A stretch of 64,000 nucleotides of DNA from Ferrimonas sediminum (GTDB taxonomy: Bacteria > Pseudomonadota > Gammaproteobacteria > Enterobacterales > Shewanellaceae). Positions 58,025 to 64,000 of the stretch are shown piece by piece. The notes under the pieces were generated by a model, which searched no databases, had not been told where the DNA came from, and saw only the letters and a program-made list of their open reading frames with translations. Each line of letters starts with the position of its first letter. Positions within the stretch are counted from its first letter, which is position 1. The stretch lies in the NCBI RefSeq assembly GCF_900100175.1, contig NZ_FNEM01000001.1:310001-374000 (forward strand), given 5' to 3'. A program made the position numbers and the translations under genes.

Positions 58025-60019
58025 ATGTCAAATCGGCATTTTGAGCTGGGCCCCAACGGCCTGGTTAAGCTGAAAACGTTGTTTTCAGTCACCCTGTTAG
58101 CAGTGACCCTGAGTGGGTGTGGAGGCGGGTCTTCGGATCCTTCGCCGGATCCGGATCCACCACCGGTCATTCCGGACCCGGATCCAGAGCCGGACCCGGA
58201 TCCAGAGCCGGACCCGGATCCGGATCCAGAGCCGGAGCCAGAGCCAGAGCCGGACCCGGATCCAGAGCCGGACCCAGATCCAGAGCCGGACCCAGATCCA
58301 GAGCCGGACCCAGATCCGGAGGTGGGGATCATTCTGAGCTCCGATGCGGTGGTGTTTAATGGTCAAGATGCCTATGGCGAGATCGCCGATTGGCGTGCCG
58401 ATGGTGATTTCCGGGTGGTGGCCTGGCTGGACGAGATTGCGGTTGAGGCGGGTGCCAAAACCATGTTGTTGTCCTCTGCGGCCAATGGCGATTACCTGGC
58501 CTTTACCCACAACAGCGTCGAAGGTCGCTGGAATGGTCAGACGGTGTCTGTCGGTGGTCAATTGGCATTCGATCAGAGCCATTACGTGGAGATCACCGTG
58601 GCTAATGGCAGCCTGAGCGCATCGGATGGCAGTAGCAGCGCCACCACCAGCAGTGGTGCGGTGAGCCCGACTTCGGTGACCTATAACTGGTTGTATCGTC
58701 AGCAGGAGCAATACTCCCAGGGGGCGTTGCAGTCACTGGCGCTGATTGATCTGGATAACAACGACCACTCCCGTGCCCTGAGCTTTAAACAGGACAAGGG
58801 TGTGGTGGCTTCCGGAGCAGGCGCCGACGGCACGCATCTGTTGATGAATGTGGCGGCGTCCGATTGGCGCGCCATTGAGTCGAACGTCAAGGCCCCCATG
58901 CCCCACCTGGCGAGCCAGGCGGATTGGGATGCCCGTTTCGAGCAGATCTATGGTAACCAGCGGCCGGTGTTGAACGAGACCAAGGGTAACGACAACCTGG
59001 TGTATGCCTGGGAAGGGCACTATTGGCTTCGGGCCTATGTGCGCATGGCTCAGACCTACGGCGACAGTAAATACGTGGATTACGCGGTAGAACTGGCGGA
59101 TCACATGCTGTATTACACCGATGAACAGCGGGTTGAGCGTGGTGAGCTGAACATCTTCAATGAGCCCTACCATGAGTTGGCGCCGAAGCTGTATCTGACC
59201 ACACCCGGGTTGCCGGTTCCGGGTTGGCGTCGTCCCTATAATGGTGGCTGGCGCAATGAGGCTCTGACCGACGGCATGATCCTCAACGCCATCATGCGGC
59301 TGGCGGATTACATCAAGAGCGAAAATCTGACCGGCTATATGGCCAAGGCAGACAGCTACATTGAGCGGGCGAAAGTGATTGTCCGGGCCCACAACACCTC
59401 ATTCAGCACCACTAAGAATGCGGCGATTCAGGGCTCCTATTTTTACGTTAATCCGGATAATGCCGATACCGGTGACAGTGGTTTGTACTCCAATCCTCTG
59501 CCGTTTAACCACAACATGACCCTGGGTGTGGCGATGATCTACCTTAACAAGTGGACCAGCGATAGCGGCGACCTCGGTCAGAAGGCCAATGAAATCCTTG
59601 GCTTCTATATGGATAACCTCAATGCGGACAGCAACAATGTCTGTACCTGGGATTATCAGTACAAGGCCGACGGCAGTGGCAAGATGGAAGACTTTAATCA
59701 CGCCCACCTGGATGTAGGCTTCATGGTTCTGGCCCGTCAGGAGGGGATGCTGGACAGCGACCAGCCGCTGACCTGCCTGGCCAACACCATGGTCAGCAAT
59801 GTGTTCGTGGCACCGGCGATGGCCAGCTTTGGTGTGGATGGCACCGGGCTGAGTTCCACCTGGGATCAGGTGGCCGTGGGCTATGACTGGATCGATCTGC
59901 AGGCGTACGATGCACGCATCGGTGACATCAGTGATCATATACTGCGGCACTACGGTGCGCCGAATTGGTACCGGCCGTATCTGGCGTCAGCCAATACCCT
60001 GTACTGGGACAACCAGTAA
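58025..60019 (+). CDS. Surface lipoprotein with Asp-Pro repeat spacer, LamG-like domain and helical toroid-like domain
   Basis: A 664-residue lipoprotein. The signal peptide has lipobox LSGC with Cys32. Residues 50-99 are a (DPEP)n-type spacer. Residues about 105-270 look like a LamG/concanavalin-type beta sandwich ([34 protein letters not shown]). Residues about 290-660 contain repeated helical pairs with conserved aromatics ([58 protein letters not shown]), resembling (alpha/alpha) toroid sugar-active enzymes; the reaction is unknown. AGGAG lies six bases before the ATG. The upstream c-di-GMP riboswitch is the likely control. Confidence 0.82.
   Translation: MSNRHFELGPNGLVKLKTLFSVTLLAVTLSGCGGGSSDPSPDPDPPPVIPDPDPEPDPDPEPDPDPDPEPEPEPEPDPDPEPDPDPEPDPDPEPDPDPEVGIILSSDAVVFNGQDAYGEIADWRADGDFRVVAWLDEIAVEAGAKTMLLSSAANGDYLAFTHNSVEGRWNGQTVSVGGQLAFDQSHYVEITVANGSLSASDGSSSATTSSGAVSPTSVTYNWLYRQQEQYSQGALQSLALIDLDNNDHSRALSFKQDKGVVASGAGADGTHLLMNVAASDWRAIESNVKAPMPHLASQADWDARFEQIYGNQRPVLNETKGNDNLVYAWEGHYWLRAYVRMAQTYGDSKYVDYAVELADHMLYYTDEQRVERGELNIFNEPYHELAPKLYLTTPGLPVPGWRRPYNGGWRNEALTDGMILNAIMRLADYIKSENLTGYMAKADSYIERAKVIVRAHNTSFSTTKNAAIQGSYFYVNPDNADTGDSGLYSNPLPFNHNMTLGVAMIYLNKWTSDSGDLGQKANEILGFYMDNLNADSNNVCTWDYQYKADGSGKMEDFNHAHLDVGFMVLARQEGMLDSDQPLTCLANTMVSNVFVAPAMASFGVDGTGLSSTWDQVAVGYDWIDLQAYDARIGDISDHILRHYGAPNWYRPYLASANTLYWDNQ
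58172..58321 (+). repeat. Tandem in-frame repeat encoding Asp-Pro/Glu-Pro spacer
   Basis: About 150 bases of an imperfect 18-base unit (GACCCGGATCCAGAGCCG-like) and 6-base subunits, coding for residues 50-99 of the lipoprotein. Every unit is a multiple of three bases, so gain or loss of copies changes spacer length without breaking the frame. The complementary strand reads as an uninterrupted Gly-Ser ORF, which is an artefact of the repeat. Confidence 0.92.
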
Positions 60020-60047
60020 CCCGCAAGGGTGACCGGTAAATGGATTG

Positions 60048-60070
60048 GCTGCCTTCGGGCAGCCTTTTTG
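60048..60070 (+). terminator. Intrinsic terminator after the lipoprotein gene
   Basis: A 7-bp stem (GGCTGCC / GGCAGCC) capped by a TTCG tetraloop and followed by five T residues. Confidence 0.93.
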
Positions 60071-60192
60071 TTTATTTGCTCAGTTAATGACTCTGATTAC
60101 TCCGGTTAACCCACCGGTGGTCGTGGGTTAACTAGTTAAAAAATAACTGTAAGAATCCCATTCTGACGGGATTTGACGCCGATCGTCTCACC

Positions 60193-60222
60193 TTGACAAT
60201 ACTCGCTTTGTGTCCATAAACT
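60193..60222 (+). promoter_or_regulatory. Promoter of the mra/dcw cluster
   Basis: A perfect TTGACA at 60193-60198 followed at 16-18 bases by CATAAA/TAAACT as -10. It lies just upstream of the MraZ-box repeats, where the dcw promoter is found in other gammaproteobacteria. Confidence 0.75.
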
Positions 60223-60231
60223 TGGTAGCTT

Positions 60232-60256
60232 GTGGGAAAAAGTGGTTATTTGTGGG
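60232..60256 (+). promoter_or_regulatory. MraZ operator boxes
   Basis: GTGGG, GTGGT and GTGGG start at 60232, 60242 and 60252, exactly ten bases apart and each followed by five AT-rich bases. This is the known MraZ binding pattern, which lets MraZ repress its own operon. A degenerate fourth (GTCGT) follows at 60262. Confidence 0.85.
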
Positions 60257-60297
60257 ATAAAGTCGTCCGATTGTATTTAACAGGGATGGGATAGCTT

Positions 60298-60756
60298 TTG
60301 TTTAGAGGCGCCAGTAGCATCTCTCTTGATGCCAAAGGCCGGATCGCCATACCAAAGCGATACCGGCTGTTGTTGTGCGCGCAAAACGACAATCAGCTGG
60401 TGGTGACCGTCGACATCAAGTCGACTTGTCTGCTGCTGTACCCTCTGGATGCCTGGCAGAAGGTCGAGCAAAAACTGGCGACCCTGTCCGACACCCAACC
60501 CAGTGAACGTGCCATCAAACGGCTGTTGCTGGGCTACGCCGCCGATGTGGAGATGGACCGCATGGGCCGGGTGTTATTACCTCCCCCTTTACGACACTAC
60601 GCGCAACTGGACAAGCAGTTGATGCTGGTCGGCCAGCTCAATAAATTTGAGGTCTGGTCGGAAAGCAATTGGCAGCAACAGATTGCCGATTCTCAGACCG
60701 CTTTGAAAGCGGAAGCCTTTATTGATAACCAACGTTTACAGGAATTTGCCCTCTAA
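60298..60756 (+). CDS. mraZ: Transcriptional regulator MraZ
   Basis: A 152-residue AbrB-like regulator with two DXXXR motifs ([10 protein letters not shown] and [10 protein letters not shown]) that bind the GTGGG boxes. It starts with TTG at 60298, read as Met ([15 protein letters not shown]), which aligns with E. coli MraZ; no ATG gives the conserved start. The stop overlaps the rsmH ATG by one base. Confidence 0.95.
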   Translation: MFRGASSISLDAKGRIAIPKRYRLLLCAQNDNQLVVTVDIKSTCLLLYPLDAWQKVEQKLATLSDTQPSERAIKRLLLGYAADVEMDRMGRVLLPPPLRHYAQLDKQLMLVGQLNKFEVWSESNWQQQIADSQTALKAEAFIDNQRLQEFAL

Positions 60757-61706
60757 TGGCGGAAACTTTTAGTCACGTAACCGTGCTGTTGAAAGAAGCA
60801 GTGGACGGATTGAACATCAAAACCGACGGTACTTACATCGATGGGACCTTCGGACGTGGCGGTCATAGCCGGGAAATTCTGTCGCGCCTCGGACCCGATG
60901 GCCGTTTGTTTGGCATCGACCGTGATCCCCAGGCGGTACAGGTGGGGCAGCAACTGCAGCAGCAGGATCCTCGGTTCACCATCATCCATGGTCCCTTCTC
61001 CGGATTGGCCGGGTACCTGGAAGAGCGTGACCTGGTGGGGCAGGTGGACGGCGTGCTGCTGGACCTTGGGGTGTCGTCACCCCAACTGGATGATGCCGAA
61101 CGCGGCTTCAGCTTCCTGAGAGACGGGCCGCTGGATATGCGGATGGACAATACCCAGGGCGAAACCGCATCACAGTGGCTGCACCGAGCCGATGCTAAGG
61201 ATATCGCCTGGGTGATTCGTACCTTCGGCGAAGACAAGTACGCCGGTCCCATCTCCCGGGCCATCAAGGCCCACATTGAGGAGGGTAAACCACTGGAGCG
61301 GACCCGGGACCTGGCGAAATTGATAGAAGACATCACCCCGAAACATAAGATGGAGAAGGGCAAGCACCCGGCGACCCGCACGTTCCAGGCGGTGCGCATC
61401 TACATCAACAGCGAGCTGGAGGAGATCGAGCAGGCGCTGAAAGGCTCCCTGGTGGCACTGGCACCACAGGGACGTTTGTCGATCATCAGTTTCCACTCGC
61501 TGGAAGATCGCATGGTCAAGCGCTTCATGCGCCGGCAGAGTCAAGGCGAACCGTTGCCTCCGGGCCTGCCCCTGACCGAGGAGCAGATCAATAAGACTCG
61601 AACCATGAAGACCGTCGGCAAGGCGTTAAAGCCATCGGATGGCGAGGTGACCGATAACACCCGTTCCCGCAGCTCGGTGCTGCGGGTTGCCGAGCGATTG
61701 GGGTAA
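60756..61706 (+). CDS. rsmH: 16S rRNA m4C1402 methyltransferase RsmH
   Basis: A 316-residue SAM-dependent methyltransferase (formerly MraW) modifying C1402 in the ribosomal P site. The SAM motif ([16 protein letters not shown]), [29 protein letters not shown] and [14 protein letters not shown] are typical. It starts in the mraZ stop and is followed after three bases by ftsL. Confidence 0.97.
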   Translation: MAETFSHVTVLLKEAVDGLNIKTDGTYIDGTFGRGGHSREILSRLGPDGRLFGIDRDPQAVQVGQQLQQQDPRFTIIHGPFSGLAGYLEERDLVGQVDGVLLDLGVSSPQLDDAERGFSFLRDGPLDMRMDNTQGETASQWLHRADAKDIAWVIRTFGEDKYAGPISRAIKAHIEEGKPLERTRDLAKLIEDITPKHKMEKGKHPATRTFQAVRIYINSELEEIEQALKGSLVALAPQGRLSIISFHSLEDRMVKRFMRRQSQGEPLPPGLPLTEEQINKTRTMKTVGKALKPSDGEVTDNTRSRSSVLRVAERLG

Positions 61707-61709
61707 CCC

Positions 61710-62021
61710 ATGATTGGCGACTCCAGCCTGGCAGGCATCATCTGGCGAGATCTGTGGCAACACAAAGGCGTGGTGCTGCTGAGCGTGCTGGTGCTGGTGA
61801 GTGCCCTGGGGGTGGTCTGGACCGCGTATGAGGCCCGATTGCTGACCAACAATCTCAACGATCAGCGTCAGCGTCGCGATGAACTCGATATCGAATGGCG
61901 CCACCTGTTGCTGGAGGAGCAAACCCTTACCGAACACAGCCGGGTCAGCCGGTTGGCGGAAAAACAGCTGGGCATGAGTCGGCCGGCACCGGGGCAGGAA
62001 GTGGTGGTGAGGTTGCCATGA
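61710..62021 (+). CDS. ftsL: Cell-division protein FtsL
   Basis: A 103-residue bitopic protein with a membrane helix (VVLLSVLVLVSALGVVWTAY) and a leucine-zipper-like periplasmic coil (residues 45-85) ending in the conserved EKQLGM segment. It forms the FtsQLB division complex. It overlaps ftsI by four bases. Confidence 0.93.
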   Translation: MIGDSSLAGIIWRDLWQHKGVVLLSVLVLVSALGVVWTAYEARLLTNNLNDQRQRRDELDIEWRHLLLEEQTLTEHSRVSRLAEKQLGMSRPAPGQEVVVRLP

Positions 62022-63835
62022 AACCCAGCCAACGCCGCAGCCGGCGTCCCAATGCCCGTGCCACCAAAGCCGCCAAGCCGGCGGCGAAGTCCGGCGCCAA
62101 GCAGAAGCTGAGGCCAACGCTGTTTCAGATGCGCTACCGCTTCGTGGTCTTTGCCCTTTGCAGCGTGTTTGTGGCCATTGTCGCGCGTGCGGCCTACATC
62201 CAGGTGATCTCACCGGATCGGCTGATCAACGAAGGGGACATGCGCTCGCTGCGTACCCAGACCCACGAAGTTCAGCGCGGGCTGATCACCGACCGTAACG
62301 GTGAGATGCTGGCGGTCAGCGTGCCGGTCGAGGCGATCTGGGCGGATCCCAAGGTTTTGAATCAGCGCCACAGCTTTGACGATAAGCGGCGCTGGCAGGC
62401 ACTGGCGGAGGTTATCGATGAGCAGCCCGAGGCGCTTGCAGCCCGCCTGAAGGCCAATCCTAAGCGTCGTTTTGTCTATCTGAAGCGTCAGGTGACTCCG
62501 GCTCTGGCCCGTTATGTGCGCGAGCTGCGCATTCCCGGTATTGGCCTGAAGCCGGAATCCCGCCGCTACTATCCGGCGGGAGAGATCACGGCGCAGCTGG
62601 TGGGGATCACCAACATCGATGACAAGGGGCTGGAGGGGGTCGAAAGCCAATATGACAACTGGCTCACCGGCTCGGCCAGCAAGATGAAGGTGCGTAAATC
62701 CCGCGACGGCAAGGTGGTTGAGAATCTGTCGGTGATCGAAGAGGGGGAGAACCCCAATGATCTCAAGCTCAGCATCGACATGCGACTGCAGTCCCTGGCC
62801 TACCGGGAACTGAAAAAGGCCACCGAATACCATATGGCTTCATCCGGTTCCATCGTCATCATGGATGTCGTCACCGGTGAGGTGCTGGCGATGGCGAACA
62901 CCCCCAGCTACAACCCCAACCAGCGTAGCAGTATGCAGAGCTTCGCCATGCGCAACCGGGCCATTACCGATACCTTTGAGCCGGGGTCGACGATCAAGCC
63001 TCTGGTGGTGGCCACGGCGCTGGCAGAGGGGGTGGTCAAGCCCGATGAGGTGATCAACACCAGCCCGGGCTGGCGCCGCATCGGTGGCAGCATTGTTCGA
63101 GATTACCGCAACCTGGGCAAACTGGATTTGACCCATGTGCTGCTGAAATCCAGCAACATGGGCACCGCCAACCTGGCCCTGCGAATGGATGTGGAGACCG
63201 TCCTCAACAGCTATGCCGGCTTTGGCCTTGGGGATTATTCCGGCGTGAACCTGCCGGGCGAGTCCACCGGAGTGCTGTCGCGACGCACTCGTTGGTCCGA
63301 TTTTGAGCGGGCGACCCTGTCGTTCGGTTATGGCCTCAGTGCCACACCGCTGCAACTGGCCAAGGTGTACGCCATCCTCGGTAACGGCGGACGTAAGCAT
63401 CCGGCCTCCGTGCTGAAAGTGCGCGCCGATCAACTGCCGCCGGCTGAGCAGGTGGTTCCCGAGTGGGTCGCCGATGAAGTGGTGACCATGTTGTCGGGAA
63501 TCACCGGCCCCGAGGGCACCGCCAAGCAGGCCCACATCGACGGTTACACCGTGGCCGGCAAGACAGGTACCTCCCGTAAGGCGGTGGCCGGAGGCTATGG
63601 TGACGACTACGTAACCTATTTTGCCGGTCTGGCGCCGGCGGAGCGCCCCCGGCTGGCGATGTCGGTGGTGATTAACGACCCGAAAGGGGAACAGTATTAC
63701 GGCGGCACCGTGGCTGCGCCGGTCTTTGCCAAGGTGATGGCGGGCGCACTGCAGATGTTGAACGTCGCGCCCTATACTCCGAAGCCATCGGTGCGGGTAG
63801 CCGCCAAACGAGGAGGCGTGAATGATCGCTCTTGA
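62018..63835 (+). CDS. ftsI: Peptidoglycan transpeptidase FtsI (PBP3)
   Basis: A 605-residue division transpeptidase. A basic cytoplasmic N-terminus leads to one membrane helix (FVVFALCSVFVAIVARAAY), a pedestal domain, and the penicillin-binding motifs STIK (catalytic Ser), SSNMG and KTGT. The ATG at 62018 overlaps the ftsL stop as ATGA; the longer open frame lies in ftsL and is not used. The C-terminus overlaps the murE start. Confidence 0.96.
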   Translation: MKPSQRRSRRPNARATKAAKPAAKSGAKQKLRPTLFQMRYRFVVFALCSVFVAIVARAAYIQVISPDRLINEGDMRSLRTQTHEVQRGLITDRNGEMLAVSVPVEAIWADPKVLNQRHSFDDKRRWQALAEVIDEQPEALAARLKANPKRRFVYLKRQVTPALARYVRELRIPGIGLKPESRRYYPAGEITAQLVGITNIDDKGLEGVESQYDNWLTGSASKMKVRKSRDGKVVENLSVIEEGENPNDLKLSIDMRLQSLAYRELKKATEYHMASSGSIVIMDVVTGEVLAMANTPSYNPNQRSSMQSFAMRNRAITDTFEPGSTIKPLVVATALAEGVVKPDEVINTSPGWRRIGGSIVRDYRNLGKLDLTHVLLKSSNMGTANLALRMDVETVLNSYAGFGLGDYSGVNLPGESTGVLSRRTRWSDFERATLSFGYGLSATPLQLAKVYAILGNGGRKHPASVLKVRADQLPPAEQVVPEWVADEVVTMLSGITGPEGTAKQAHIDGYTVAGKTGTSRKAVAGGYGDDYVTYFAGLAPAERPRLAMSVVINDPKGEQYYGGTVAAPVFAKVMAGALQMLNVAPYTPKPSVRVAAKRGGVNDRS

Positions 63836-64000
63836 TGATCTGTTAGCGCCGTGGATGCCACTGTCAACGGGCATAGAGGTTAAGGGGTTGACCCTGGACA
63901 GCCGCCGGGTTGAGCCCGGGGACCTGTTTGTGGCCCTGCCGGGGCACCTGGTGGACGGACGTGATTACATCGACGCTGCCGTGGCTAATGGGGCGGCAGC
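63822..64000 (+). CDS. murE: UDP-MurNAc-tripeptide synthetase MurE (3' end outside the window)
   Basis: The first 59 residues of MurE, the ligase adding meso-diaminopimelate to UDP-MurNAc-L-Ala-D-Glu. The TLDSRRVEPGDLFVALPGHLVDGRDYI segment (read in parts) is the conserved Mur N-terminal domain. An AGGAGG site lies five bases before the ATG, which overlaps the ftsI stop region. Gene order ftsI-murE confirms the call. Confidence 0.93.
   Translation, partial: MIALDDLLAPWMPLSTGIEVKGLTLDSRRVEPGDLFVALPGHLVDGRDYIDAAVANGAA

Noticed and set aside
57753-58025. 90-codon ORF upstream of the surface lipoprotein
   Set aside because: It uses a TTG start without a ribosome site and its frame crosses the c-di-GMP riboswitch aptamer.
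58012-58332. Antisense ORF coding for a long Gly-Ser repeat
   Set aside because: It is the mirror of the Asp/Glu-Pro repeat on the coding strand; no start context and no function.

Overview
The window is a GC-rich, gene-dense chromosomal segment of a gammaproteobacterium. It carries an MSHA type IV pilus operon running straight into mreBCD-maf-rng-yhdP, a Shewanella/Vibrio-type mla-kds-lpt-rpoN block, petABC next to sspAB, and the start of the dcw cluster. This combination points to the order Alteromonadales. The high G+C fits a Ferrimonas-like genus better than most Shewanella, but that placement is inference from gene order, not a phylogeny.

Layout. 1-10.6 kb: 3' part of an MSHA pilus operon (mshE partial, G, F, B, two tandem mshA-like major pilins, C, D, O, P and the large tip-type protein MshQ). 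10.8-21.5 kb: cell shape and envelope run mreBCD, maf, rng, yhdP, a Nit-type amidase and tldD, ending in a strong terminator. 21.6-27.2 kb: an accessory export locus (TolC-like, HlyD-like, two ABC-2 permeases, an outer-membrane barrel protein) with no ATPase gene. 27.3-31.4 kb: MoxR ATPase and VWA partner, darP, pmbA. 31.4-39.2 kb (minus strand): PTS-Ntr genes, rapZ, hpf, rpoN, lptB/A/C, kdsC/D and a YrbG antiporter. 39.4-44.0 kb (plus strand): mlaFEDCB, ibaG, murA. 44.0-48.0 kb: an accessory patch with an orphan lipoprotein, a possible 40-residue ORF with its own ribosome site and terminator, and an alkylation-repair pair (Ada-AlkA fusion plus ogt). 48.0-57.4 kb: degS, degQ, zapG, zapE, rplM-rpsI, petABC, sspAB. 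57.4-60.1 kb: a 650-base regulatory region and one large surface lipoprotein gene. 60.2-64 kb: mraZ, rsmH, ftsL, ftsI and the 5' end of murE.

The most interesting item is the regulatory region at 57.4-58.0 kb. It holds a clear c-di-GMP-I (GEMM-I) riboswitch aptamer upstream of a lipoprotein gene. Further upstream lie a near-perfect CRP-type palindrome and a separate 9-bp inverted repeat. The lipoprotein has a tandem Asp-Pro/Glu-Pro spacer, a LamG-like domain and an apparent alpha-helical toroid domain. MSHA pili are also c-di-GMP-responsive through MshE, so the window may hold two surface systems tied to the same second messenger.

Start codons were moved downstream of the longest possible ORF wherever a ribosome-binding site, signal peptide or family length argued for it; the reasons are given per gene. 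No tRNA, rRNA, CRISPR array, insertion sequence or phage gene was recognised.
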